This document shows, piece after piece, positions 53,649 through 61,781 of a DNA stretch of 64,000 bases (positions are counted from its first letter, which is position 1; the number at the start of each line of letters is the position of its first letter). Under the pieces are notes generated by a model, which was not told the DNA's origin, did not search any database, and was given only the letters and a program-made list of their open reading frames with translations. Position numbers and translations under genes: made by a program. The DNA is from Galbibacter pacificus (GTDB lineage Bacteria > Bacteroidota > Bacteroidia > Flavobacteriales > Flavobacteriaceae), in contig NZ_JAQSVC010000001.1 of the NCBI RefSeq assembly GCF_029603165.1, positions 1 to 64,000 of the forward strand. Direction: 5' to 3'.

Positions 53649-54005
53649 AATATTAAATTTTTTGGTCTTCCGGTAATTATAAATCCAGAAGATAGTTAAT
53701 ATTATTAAGGTAGGAATAAGTATCTAAAAATGTAGGAGATTTAACAGTATTTAACTTGTAATCACCTATATATCAATATTAAAAATAAAAACCCTTGCTG
53801 TTTTGGCAAGGGTTCATTGAAATATATATAGACGCTTGGAGCGGTATTTTTTTATCGTATTTGTTATATATACGGGGTATATATTAATACGGATTATACG
53901 GCTTTGTTAAAAAAACATTAAAGTTAATGTAAGCTAGATTTTCCCTAAGCAAAATAGCCTTTATGAACCTGAAAAAAGCCACCTTTTTGGTGGCCTTTTA
54001 AATTA
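53649..54005. other. Intergenic region with two terminator-like hairpins
   Basis: No gene is visible between the two small stress-type genes. AACCCTTGC (53790-53798) pairs with GCAAGGGTT (53806-53814), with T-rich sequence on the minus strand, although no gene on that strand ends directly before it. The 160 bases between this hairpin and the next terminator could hold a small RNA, but no strict promoter box is present. Confidence 0.4.
53972..54000 (-). terminator. Terminator of small coiled-coil protein gene
   Basis: GCCACC (53978-53983) pairs with GGTGGC (53989-53994), followed on the minus strand by a run of T. It lies directly after the stop codon of the 81-residue protein gene. Confidence 0.87.
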
Positions 54006-54251
54006 TTACGCTTCCGGGGTTAACTTGTTAACGCGTTCTTGATATTCATTAATTGCTTCCCTTACCATATCTACATTGTCAGAGGCCCTTTGGTGGGCAT
54101 CTTCCATTACTTTTTCTAATTTGGCATCGGGATGCTGAAAAAGATCGGTAATTACATGATTGATTTTGTCAATACTGCTTTCTTGAGTATTCTTGATATC
54201 TTCTAATTTAGAAAGGATCTTCCTCATTCTATCCAATTTGTTTTCGCTCAT
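54006..54251 (-). CDS. Small helical protein of unknown function
   Basis: An 81-residue cytoplasmic protein, MSENKLDRMRKILSKLEDIKNTQESSIDKINHVITDLFQHPDAKLEKVMEDAHQRASDNVDMVREAINEYQERVNKLTPEA read in pieces. It is strongly charged and helix-forming with heptad-like spacing, without cysteines, signal or membrane segment. I do not recognise a family. Terminator hairpin, ATG start and clean composition support a real gene. It lies next to the Lmo0937-type protein and may belong to the same stress-related set. Confidence 0.72.
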   Translation of the reverse strand: MSENKLDRMRKILSKLEDIKNTQESSIDKINHVITDLFQHPDAKLEKVMEDAHQRASDNVDMVREAINEYQERVNKLTPEA

Positions 54252-54449
54252 AATGTTATATTTTATTTTTCATATAATATACAAAATTTTCCTAATATGT
54301 TTACTTTCAATTTGTTTCATATATGGGCGTACTTACTTTTTTAATAAAATCATGGATTGGTTTAAAGGAAAACGAAGTTGGTTTTTAAAACAAAAAATGG
54401 CTAAAGAATACTAAAACGGTACTATTGCTCAATAAATGCAAGAAATTGT

Positions 54450-54486
54450 TAACTTTGTGATGCATCCCGCATAAGCGGGACTTTTT
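54450..54486 (+). promoter_or_regulatory. kmo promoter with 5'-terminal hairpin
   Basis: The -7 box TAACTTTG (54450-54457) matches TAnnTTTG, so transcription should begin near 54463. At once the leader forms TCCCGC/GCGGGA (54465-54480, loop ATAA), followed by five T: this is the shape of an intrinsic terminator, placed between promoter and kmo ATG. It could be an attenuator, a 5'-end stabilising hairpin, or the terminator of an upstream transcript. Confidence 0.6.
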
Positions 54487-54501
54487 ATATTTTATCTTCT
54501 C

Positions 54502-55854
54502 ATGCAAACGCCAAAAAAAATCGCTATAACGGGCAGCGGGCTCGTAGGAAGTTTATTAGCTATTTACCTAAAAAAAAGAGGCCATCAGGTGGACGTCTAT
54601 GATAGGCGGCAGGATATCCGCACCATGAATTTTTCGGGAAGGTCTATAAACCTGGCAATGTCCAAACGCGGCTGGAAGGCTTTAGAAATAATCGGGATGG
54701 ACAAGCCAATAAGGGAAATAGCAACTCCAATGGACAAACGCGCCATTCATGTACCGGGCAAACCAGCGTATTTTCAATATTACGGAAAAGAAGGCGAGGC
54801 CATTTATTCTATTTCAAGGGGGATACTTAATAAAAAAATGATCGATTTGGCCGAGACCGAAGGGGTAAATTTTATTTTTAACTCAAAAGTTTGGGATGTT
54901 TCCCTGCCCGAAGCCATTATTTATACCGGGGATAACGAAAAAGAAGAATGGACACCGCACCCGTACGATTTGGTGTTTGGTGCAGATGGAGCCTTTTCAA
55001 GGATTAGGCATAAGATGCAACGGCGGAGCTTGTTTAATTATAGCCAGCATTTTCTTGATACCGGCTATAAAGAATTAAGTATACCGGCCAATAAAGATGG
55101 GTCGCATAAGCTTAACAAAAATTCGTTGCACATATGGCCAAGGGGAAACTTCATGCTCATTGCACTGCCAAACCTCGACGGAAGCTTCACCTGCACGTTG
55201 TTTATGCCTTACGAAGGCGTAAATTCTTTTAAAAACCTGGATTCCGAACCAAAGGTCGAGAAATTCTTTAGCAAACATTTTGAAGATGTAAAAGACGATA
55301 TACCTTATTTAATACGTGACTTTTTTAAAAACCCAACAAGTTCTTTGGTTACCATAAAATGTTTTCCGTGGATATACGAAGATAAAGTGGCACTTATAGG
55401 AGATGCGGCACATGCTATAGTCCCTTTTTATGGACAGGGAATGAACGCAGGCTTTGAGGATATTACCATATTGAACGATTTAATGGAACAACATGCCGAC
55501 GATTGGCAGACCATTTTTTCTGAATACCAACAGGCACGAAAACCAAATGCCGATGCGATTGCCGAATTGAGCTACAGAAATTTTATGGAAATGAGCTCTA
55601 AAACAGCCGATGAGCGTTTTTTGCTTCGGAAAAAAATAGAGAAACACTTTTCTGAAAAATATCCCGGTAAGTGGATTCCCCTATATAGCAGGGTTACATT
55701 TTCTGAAAACTCATATGCCGAAGCACTCCAGGTCGGAGATTTTCAAAAGAAAATTATGGATGAGGTGATGCAGATCGACAATATTGAAGAAACATGGAAT
55801 AGTGAAAAAGTAGAAAATCTCATCCTGACAAAGCTAAGCAATGAACAAGATTGA
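54502..55854 (+). CDS. kmo: Kynurenine 3-monooxygenase
   Basis: This FAD enzyme hydroxylates kynurenine to 3-hydroxykynurenine with NADPH and oxygen. The 450-residue protein has the dinucleotide motif GSGLVGSLLAIYLKKRGHQVDVYDRR (from residue 11), the KMO signature region FSGRSINLAMSKRGWKALE, FGADGAFSRIRH (FAD motif DG), and the second FAD motif GDAAHA (300-305) with IVPFYGQGMNAGFED. No C-terminal membrane helix is evident, as in bacterial KMOs. It starts behind a promoter and hairpin leader, and overlaps the following small gene by 14 bases. Kynureninase is encoded upstream. Confidence 0.95.
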   Translation: MQTPKKIAITGSGLVGSLLAIYLKKRGHQVDVYDRRQDIRTMNFSGRSINLAMSKRGWKALEIIGMDKPIREIATPMDKRAIHVPGKPAYFQYYGKEGEAIYSISRGILNKKMIDLAETEGVNFIFNSKVWDVSLPEAIIYTGDNEKEEWTPHPYDLVFGADGAFSRIRHKMQRRSLFNYSQHFLDTGYKELSIPANKDGSHKLNKNSLHIWPRGNFMLIALPNLDGSFTCTLFMPYEGVNSFKNLDSEPKVEKFFSKHFEDVKDDIPYLIRDFFKNPTSSLVTIKCFPWIYEDKVALIGDAAHAIVPFYGQGMNAGFEDITILNDLMEQHADDWQTIFSEYQQARKPNADAIAELSYRNFMEMSSKTADERFLLRKKIEKHFSEKYPGKWIPLYSRVTFSENSYAEALQVGDFQKKIMDEVMQIDNIEETWNSEKVENLILTKLSNEQD

Positions 55855-56188
55855 TTATAACGGAAAAAGCTTTAAAGCGGTCTCGAATACCGGAAATGGA
55901 GAAACTTCAAATGAAACAATTTTTACGTATGTCCAGCAAGGCAATATCTTAACAGCTTCTTACGCAGGAGGAAATATTGTATCGGGACATTTAATTGGTA
56001 TGGTAAATGAAAATGGAGAAATAGATATGCGCTACCACCAAATAAACAACAAGGGTATTTTACAAACCGGAACCTGCAACTCCGAACCCGAAATATTGAA
56101 GGACGGAAGAATTAGGCTACATGAAAAGTGGAAATGGACTTCAGGCGATGAATCATCGGGAATATCTATTATTGAAGAAATAATATAA
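55841..56188 (+). CDS. Conserved small protein coupled to kmo
   Basis: A 115-residue protein, MNKIDYNGKSFKAVSNTGNGETSNETIFTYVQQGNILTASYAGGNIVSGHLIGMVNENGEIDMRYHQINNKGILQTGTCNSEPEILKDGRIRLHEKWKW read in pieces. It is a beta-rich, soluble protein, with repeated strand-turn units like a small beta-barrel (calycin-like). Databases sometimes label such proteins n-acetylglutamate synthase, for which I see no basis. It overlaps the kmo stop by 14 bases, so it is translated from the kmo transcript. Function unknown. Confidence 0.85.
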   Translation: MNKIDYNGKSFKAVSNTGNGETSNETIFTYVQQGNILTASYAGGNIVSGHLIGMVNENGEIDMRYHQINNKGILQTGTCNSEPEILKDGRIRLHEKWKWTSGDESSGISIIEEII

Positions 56189-56283
56189 GGTTATAAGAGT
56201 TAAAAACACACTAAAAAATAACTATCACTTCGTTATTTTCCATAACTTTATAAATAACCCAAAATGAAAAATATAAGTATTCT

Positions 56284-56925
56284 ATGGAAATTCTCGTTAT
56301 AGGTGCCACTGGAAGGACAGGACGCCATATAGTTCGAATGGCACTCAACGAAGGACACCGTGTAACAGCTTTTGTAAGGTCTCCAGAAAAACTGGATCGG
56401 CCACAAACCGGGGTCAAGGTTGTGCAAGGAGACGCACTGGACGCAACTGCTGTACACAACCTTATTAACAATAATAATTTTGACAGTGTGGTAATTGCTA
56501 TTGGTGCCGATACCCTAAAATGCTCGAATGTACGGGGAGACAGTACAAAAAACGTGATAACGGCCCTTGAAAACAGAAATGCCCCAACTCGATTGTGGAT
56601 AGTGAGCTCCGTAGGGACCAATGAAAGCATGGACCAGTTGGGCTTTTTTAGCAAGGCCTTTGTAAAAACTATTCTAAAAGGACATATAGCAGACCATACC
56701 AATCAAGAAAATTACTTAAAAGAGAGCTCCTTGCCATATACTATTGTGCGGCCAACGGGATTAAAGGATGAAAGTTCTAATGGAGGTTATATTGTTCTAG
56801 AAAAAGGAAGGTTGCCAACCGACAGGGTTTCAAGACAAGATGTAGCCCATTTCATTATAAAAAACATCGATAATGAGGCTTATTTAGGAAAGGCAGTTAC
56901 CTTAACCTCTGCAAAAAAAGATTAA
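56284..56925 (+). CDS. NAD(P)H-binding protein, atypical short-chain dehydrogenase
   Basis: A 213-residue Rossmann-fold protein of the NmrA-like/NAD(P)-binding-10 group. It starts MEILVIGATGRTGRHIVRMALNEGHRVTAFVRSPEKL (GATGxTG cofactor motif and Arg for the NADP phosphate), then VKVVQGDALDATAV, VVIAIGA, RLWIVSSVGTNES and LPYTIVRPTGLKDE. The active-site YxxxK of classical short-chain dehydrogenases is lacking, so it may sense or bind NADP(H), or reduce flavins or quinones. Function unresolved. Ends five bases before the convergent ABC transporter gene. Confidence 0.87.
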   Translation: MEILVIGATGRTGRHIVRMALNEGHRVTAFVRSPEKLDRPQTGVKVVQGDALDATAVHNLINNNNFDSVVIAIGADTLKCSNVRGDSTKNVITALENRNAPTRLWIVSSVGTNESMDQLGFFSKAFVKTILKGHIADHTNQENYLKESSLPYTIVRPTGLKDESSNGGYIVLEKGRLPTDRVSRQDVAHFIIKNIDNEAYLGKAVTLTSAKKD

Positions 56926-56929
56926 GTTT

Positions 56930-58768
56930 TTATTGATACCCAGCTGCTTGTAATGAAAATAGCTCGGCATACAAATTTTTATTCTTCATTAATGTCTCAT
57001 GCGTTCCTATTTCAAGGATTTTTCCATCTTTTAATACCAGAATCCTATCGGCCATTCTTACGGTACTAAACCTGTGTGAAATTATAATGCTTGTTTTTCC
57101 TTTGGTAAGTCCCATAAATCTTTCAAAAACCTCAAATTCGGCTTTTGCGTCCAGGGCAGATGTCGGTTCGTCCAGAATAAGAATAGCTGCATCTTTCATA
57201 TAGGCTCTTGCCAGTGCAATTTTTTGCCATTGCCCACCCGAAAGTTCCTGCCCTTTATTAAAGCGTTTTCCCAATTGTTGTTTATAGCCTTTGTCCAGTT
57301 CTTTTACCACTTCGGATGCCAAGCTTAGTTCTGCCGCATTTTCAATACGACCCATGTTTTCTATTTCGTCTATTTTGCCAACGGCAATGTTTTCCTGAAC
57401 GGTAAACTCGTACCTGAAAAAATCCTGAAAGATTACACCGAACATTTTTTGATATTTGTCTTTGTTGAACTTTCTAATGTCGGTCCCATCGAGGTATATG
57501 GTTCCCGAAGTAGGCTCGTAGAATCTTAAAATAAGTTTTATCAAGGTGGTTTTTCCAGCACCATTTTGTCCAACAAAAGCCATTTTTTCACCGGATTTCA
57601 ATGTAAACGAAACCCCAGAAAGCACCCTTTCGTTACTGCCCGGATAGCTAAAGGCAACATTGTCTATAAAAAAACCTTCGGTAATTTCACTTGGGATCGG
57701 AACTTCTTTTGAATGATCTTTTTCAACATCCAAATCAATAAAATCAAAATAATCCTTTAAATACAATGCGCTTTGGGCTATGTTTGTAAAGCGCGAAAAA
57801 AAGCCTTGCAAGTTGTTCCTTAACCTGTTGAAAGAGCCGCTTAAAAACGTAAGTTCCCCAATGGTGATTACGCCCGTAAGTACGCGGTAAATAATTAAAA
57901 TATAGGCGGCGTAATACGACAGGACTCCCAATAAATTAAAAACGGCGCCATAAGTACTTCTTTTTATTGCCAGTTTTTTGTTGAGTTGGTAGTATTCATC
58001 AGAGAGTGCCTTAAAACGGTCGGCAATATAATTGGTAAGCCCAAAAAGCTTGATTTCTTTCGCGGTTTTATCATTTGCCCCTACAAAACGTAGATAATCC
58101 AGTTCCCGGCGTTCGGAAGTCCAGCTTCTGGCCAGGGAATAGCTTTGAGAGCTAAATTTTATTTCATTTATAAATGAAGGGATGATACTTAAAATCAAGA
58201 TTAAGATAAGGACAGGTTCAAAATAGATAAGCCCTGCAATAAGGGACACCATGCTGATAACGCTTTGTACTTGGCTAAGTATGTTCGACATTAAATTAAC
58301 ACGGCTGGTTGTTTGTGTACGGGCCCGCTCCAGTTTGTCGTAAAAATCGGGGTCCTCCAACTGGTCAATCCCTATTTCGTTGGTCTTTTTTATAATGCTT
58401 ACCGATGATTTGTTGGCGTATAAATCTCCGAGAAGGCTGTCGGTAAGGGTGATTAAGCGACTGATAAGGTCTGAAATTAAAGCTAGGGAAAGTTCTAAGG
58501 CCACGTATTTCCATAAAAGTGAAAAATCTTTTCCAGAAGCATTTATTTGCGTAATGATTTCATCAATAATTAATTTTCCAACCCATAATAATGCTATGGG
58601 TGCAAACGCATTTATGAGCCTGGCCAATGTATTGATGAGGTACATGGTTTTGTGGGTTTTCCATATTTCTGATGAAAAACGGGGAATGTACTTAAAAGCG
58701 GCAAAAGAATCTTTAACAGATGTTTTTTCTTTCTTTTGGTCTTTTATGGATGCTAGTTTTCTTGGCAA
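56930..58768 (-). CDS. ABC transporter, fused permease and ATPase
   Basis: A 612-residue half-transporter with six membrane helices (about 45-330) followed by an ATPase domain (from about 370): Walker A VGQNGAGKTTLIKL, Q-loop VIFQDFFRYE, signature LSGGQWQKIALARAY, Walker B AAILILDEPTSALD and the H-loop ISHRFST. It should form a homodimer and export lipid, drug or peptide; the substrate is unknown. The start appears to be TTG: no ATG lies upstream in frame, and the first ATG downstream (about residue 42) would remove part of the first helix region. A hairpin lies upstream as terminator of the next gene. Confidence 0.9.
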   Translation of the reverse strand: MPRKLASIKDQKKEKTSVKDSFAAFKYIPRFSSEIWKTHKTMYLINTLARLINAFAPIALLWVGKLIIDEIITQINASGKDFSLLWKYVALELSLALISDLISRLITLTDSLLGDLYANKSSVSIIKKTNEIGIDQLEDPDFYDKLERARTQTTSRVNLMSNILSQVQSVISMVSLIAGLIYFEPVLILILILSIIPSFINEIKFSSQSYSLARSWTSERRELDYLRFVGANDKTAKEIKLFGLTNYIADRFKALSDEYYQLNKKLAIKRSTYGAVFNLLGVLSYYAAYILIIYRVLTGVITIGELTFLSGSFNRLRNNLQGFFSRFTNIAQSALYLKDYFDFIDLDVEKDHSKEVPIPSEITEGFFIDNVAFSYPGSNERVLSGVSFTLKSGEKMAFVGQNGAGKTTLIKLILRFYEPTSGTIYLDGTDIRKFNKDKYQKMFGVIFQDFFRYEFTVQENIAVGKIDEIENMGRIENAAELSLASEVVKELDKGYKQQLGKRFNKGQELSGGQWQKIALARAYMKDAAILILDEPTSALDAKAEFEVFERFMGLTKGKTSIIISHRFSTVRMADRILVLKDGKILEIGTHETLMKNKNLYAELFSLQAAGYQ

Positions 58769-58809
58769 AGCAATAAGTTGTATGAAAGGAAGATAAAAAT
58801 AACGAAAAA

Positions 58810-58829
58810 GCCCCGCAATTATGCGGGGC
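58810..58829 (-). terminator. Terminator of coiled-coil protein gene
   Basis: GCCCCGC (58810-58816) pairs with GCGGGGC (58823-58829), followed on the minus strand by T residues. It closes the nif3-like/coiled-coil unit ahead of the ABC transporter gene. Confidence 0.88.
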
Positions 58830-58854
58830 CGTGATAAATATTTTGTTTAAAACA

Positions 58855-59634
58855 TTAAACGGAAGCAAATATATCTTCCATTTTTTGTTTTTCTTCTTCT
58901 GCTAAAGTAGGGTCTACAAGAATTCTACCGCTATGCTCATCGGTAATAATTTTTTTACGAGAGGCTATTTCCATTTGCACCTGTGGTGGAATGGTAAAGA
59001 AAGACCCTCCAGAGGCACCACGCTCAATGGCAACTACGGCCAAGCCGTTTTTAACGCTGCTTCTTATTCTTTTGTAGGCTCCAAGCAATCTTTCCTCGAT
59101 AAGCTCTTCATGCTCAATGCTCATGTTCATGAGGGCTTTCTCTTCTTTTTCAGTTTCTTTTAAAATGTCGTCAAGCTCTCCTTTTTTGTGCTTTAGGTGA
59201 TTTTCCCTTTCGCTTAAACGCTCTTTTGTTTGAGAAATAACCTCTTTCTTTTGCTCAATCTGGACCTTGAATTCTTTTATATGTTTTTCGGCCAGTTCGA
59301 TTTCTAATTCCTGAAATTCAATTTCTTTGGAAAGCGAATTGAATTCCCTGTTGTTTCGAACGTTTTTTTGTTGCTCGGTGTATTTTTTGATAGAGACTTT
59401 TGCTTCTTCAATGAGGTTCTTTTTGTTAGAAATCTCATGGGTTATTTCTTCAAGGTTCCCGTTGAGTTTCTCCAAACGTGTTTTTAAACCTTCAACTTCA
59501 TCTTCAAGATCTTCTACCTCCAAAGGTAATTCCCCACGAACATTTCTAATCTCATCGATACGTGAATCGATAAGTTGCAAATCGTATAAGGTTCTTAATT
59601 TTTCTTCTACTGTTGCTTCTGTTTTCTTTGCCAT
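58855..59634 (-). CDS. Coiled-coil protein of the CT398 type, zinc ribbon lost
   Basis: A 259-residue protein with a long antiparallel coiled coil (about 10-180) and a C-terminal domain that in most bacteria is a C4 zinc ribbon. Here the ribbon fold is recognisable (AVVAIERGASGGSFFTIPPQVQMEI and KKIITDEHSGRILVDP) but the cysteines are gone: the first pair position is ERGASGG, the second TDEHSGR. The role of the family is unclear; the domain pattern and the Nif3-like neighbour (transcribed just before it, six bases apart) are conserved in many bacteria. Cytoplasmic. Confidence 0.92.
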   Translation of the reverse strand: MAKKTEATVEEKLRTLYDLQLIDSRIDEIRNVRGELPLEVEDLEDEVEGLKTRLEKLNGNLEEITHEISNKKNLIEEAKVSIKKYTEQQKNVRNNREFNSLSKEIEFQELEIELAEKHIKEFKVQIEQKKEVISQTKERLSERENHLKHKKGELDDILKETEKEEKALMNMSIEHEELIEERLLGAYKRIRSSVKNGLAVVAIERGASGGSFFTIPPQVQMEIASRKKIITDEHSGRILVDPTLAEEEKQKMEDIFASV

Positions 59635-59640
59635 ATTTCT

Positions 59641-60735
59641 TTATAAATACTTGACGGGATTTGTATTACAAACTGATAAAACGACTGCAAAATTAGTGAA
59701 TTTTTTTGTAAGATACTCAACTAAAAGATTTTTTGTGAACTGTTCTGTTTCATAGTGGCCTATATCTGCTATAATCATCTTGTTTTCAGCTTTATAAAAG
59801 TCGTGATATTTCACATCGCCGGTAATATAGATGTCTGCTCCGGAAGCAATGGCGCTGGAAATGCCAAATGCACCGCTGCCGCCCAGTACCGCTACTTTTT
59901 TTATTTTTTTATCAATTAGTTTAGAATGTCTTATGCATTCGGTTTGCATGTGTTCTTTTACGAATTTAAGAAAATCTGCCGGATTTTGAGGGGTTTCCAG
60001 CTCTCCGATCATGCCAATACCGATATGCTGATTGGAGTTTTCCAGCGTTGTTATTTCAAAGGCAACCTCTTCATATGGATGGTTATTGAACAAGGCCTTT
60101 AATATTTTAGCCTCTGCATGTTTGGGAAAGGTAATTCCAATTTGCGTTTCTTCTTCGTAATGTGTTTTTCCTTTTTCACCAACAACTGGGCTGGAATTTT
60201 CATTTCCTTTAAAGCTGCCTTTTCCTTCAACGTTAAAACTGCAGTGGTCATAATTACCAATAGAACCGCCTCCGGCATCAAACAAGGCTTCCCTTACTTT
60301 GTTGGCTTCTTTGATAGGCACAAAAGTATGTAGCTTTTTTATGGTATGTTTTTGGGGGATGAGCACTTGTTTGTTCTTGAGTCCCAAAACCTCGCATATT
60401 TTGGCATTTACACCCACAAAGCTATTGTCTAGGGCGGTATGTATGGCGTAAATGGCAATGTCGTTTTTTATTGCTTTATGCACGACGCGCTCGACATAAT
60501 TTTTTCCTGTAATTTTTTTAAGTCCGCTAAAAATAATCGGGTGAAAACTTACAATAAGGTTGCAGTTTTTTTCAATAGCTTCGTCTATAACTTCCTCCAA
60601 CGTATCCAAGCAAACTAGCACACCGCTTGCTTCGTTGTTTTTATCGCCTACAAGCAGGCCTACATTGTCAAAATCTTCGGCATATGTCAAGGGCGCTAGT
60701 TCTTCTATTCCATTTATTACTTCCTGAATAAGCAT
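59641..60735 (-). CDS. Nif3-like dinuclear metal centre protein (YbgI/YqfO type)
   Basis: Nif3-family proteins form hexameric rings with a two-metal site; YqfO members have an inserted PII/CutA-like domain. The 364-residue protein has the metal-site regions YAEDFDNVGLLVGD, SFHPIIFSGLKKI and IYAIHTALDN, the insert (about 125-230, HTFVPIKEANKVREALFDAGGGSIGNYDHCSFNVEG), and a C-terminal half with GGSGAFGISSAIASGADIYITGDVKYHDFY. It may be a GTP cyclohydrolase 1 type 2-like enzyme, as labelled in databases, without evidence here. The start is ATG 60735: a longer TTG start would fall in the promoter box TATCTTTG. Confidence 0.93.
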   Translation of the reverse strand: MLIQEVINGIEELAPLTYAEDFDNVGLLVGDKNNEASGVLVCLDTLEEVIDEAIEKNCNLIVSFHPIIFSGLKKITGKNYVERVVHKAIKNDIAIYAIHTALDNSFVGVNAKICEVLGLKNKQVLIPQKHTIKKLHTFVPIKEANKVREALFDAGGGSIGNYDHCSFNVEGKGSFKGNENSSPVVGEKGKTHYEEETQIGITFPKHAEAKILKALFNNHPYEEVAFEITTLENSNQHIGIGMIGELETPQNPADFLKFVKEHMQTECIRHSKLIDKKIKKVAVLGGSGAFGISSAIASGADIYITGDVKYHDFYKAENKMIIADIGHYETEQFTKNLLVEYLTKKFTNFAVVLSVCNTNPVKYL

Positions 60736-60750
60736 ACGATCATTTTTTTT

Positions 60751-60758
60751 CAAAGATA
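60751..60758 (-). promoter_or_regulatory. Promoter -7 box of the nif3-like/coiled-coil unit
   Basis: The minus-strand TATCTTTG matches TAnnTTTG and gives a leader of only about ten bases before the ATG at 60735. It decides the start of the Nif3-like protein. Confidence 0.6.
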
Positions 60759-60779
60759 AAATATTCTAATTTCGCTTTT

Positions 60780-61781
60780 ATGCGAAGTTGGAGAAAATTA
60801 CTTTTACCACTTTCCTGGATCTACGGAATAGTGATTTATGTAAGAAACTGCTTATTTGATGCTCAGGTGCTCAAATCGGTAAGTTATGAATTCCCGTTAA
60901 TCTGTATCGGAAACCTAAGTGTTGGCGGAACTGGAAAAACGCCCATGACAGAATACGTTGTCACGTTTTTAAAGGAAAAATATAAGGTTGCGATTTTGAG
61001 CAGGGGTTATAAAAGAGCCACAAAAGGTTTTGTTTTGGCCGCTAAAAATGTAAGTGTGCGGGATATAGGGGACGAGCCTTTTCAGTATTATCATAAGCTA
61101 AAAGGAGTTACCGTTGCGGTTGATGAAGACAGAAGGCACGGGATACGGAAATTGGAGGCTGAAAATGTTGAAGTAATTGTTTTGGACGATGCTTTTCAGC
61201 ACAGAAAGGTAAAAGCGGGGCTTAATATTTTGCTAAGCACGTATTCCGAACTGTATACCGATGATTTTTTATTGCCGGCAGGGAACCTTAGGGACTTAAA
61301 ATCGCAGGCCAAAAGGGCCGACGTTGTTGTCGTGACAAAATGCCCAGAGGAATTGAATGTAGAAAGCCGGAAAGAAATTGTAAAAAAATTGAAGATTGCC
61401 CCGCACCAAGAGGTGTATTTTTCTAGAATAGCTTATAGTGATACGGTAAGGAACACCGCTGAAGCCATTGGCCTCGATGAACTTAATGACAAAGAAATTA
61501 CACTGGTTACCGGAATTGCTCATCCAAGGCCCTTGTTGGAATATTTAAAGAATGAAAAAATTCACTTTAAGCATCAAGTATATGCCGATCACCATAATTT
61601 TACAACGTCGGAAATTGAATCTTTAAAGAAGAAGCCTTTTGTCCTTACCACCGAAAAAGATTTTGTAAGGCTTGAGCCGTATCTGGAAAATTTATATTAT
61701 TTGCCCATTACCACGGCTTTTTTAGCAGATGAGAAGAATTTTCAGGCCCGGATATTGAATTTTACTACTAATAATTCCTAA
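60780..61781 (+). CDS. lpxK: Tetraacyldisaccharide 4'-kinase
   Basis: LpxK phosphorylates the 4' position of the lipid A precursor disaccharide at the inner face of the cytoplasmic membrane. The 333-residue protein has one N-terminal membrane-associated helix (about 7-24), the P-loop GGTGKTP (49-55), LSRGYKRATKGF, the conserved DEDRRHGI and VIVLDDAFQHRKVKAGL motifs with catalytic Asp, and LLPAGNLRDLKSQAKRADVVVVTKCP. It shows the organism makes phosphorylated lipid A. Starts 45 bases from the divergent nif3-like gene and its stop overlaps that of the sensor kinase by four bases. Confidence 0.96.
   Translation: MRSWRKLLLPLSWIYGIVIYVRNCLFDAQVLKSVSYEFPLICIGNLSVGGTGKTPMTEYVVTFLKEKYKVAILSRGYKRATKGFVLAAKNVSVRDIGDEPFQYYHKLKGVTVAVDEDRRHGIRKLEAENVEVIVLDDAFQHRKVKAGLNILLSTYSELYTDDFLLPAGNLRDLKSQAKRADVVVVTKCPEELNVESRKEIVKKLKIAPHQEVYFSRIAYSDTVRNTAEAIGLDELNDKEITLVTGIAHPRPLLEYLKNEKIHFKHQVYADHHNFTTSEIESLKKKPFVLTTEKDFVRLEPYLENLYYLPITTAFLADEKNFQARILNFTTNNS

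Noticed and set aside
54193-54414. A plus-strand frame ending in MDWFKGKRSWFLKQKMAKEY before kmo
   Set aside because: The first part is antisense to the 81-residue protein gene; the 20-residue end alone has an ATG but no promoter, family or terminator of its own that I can show.
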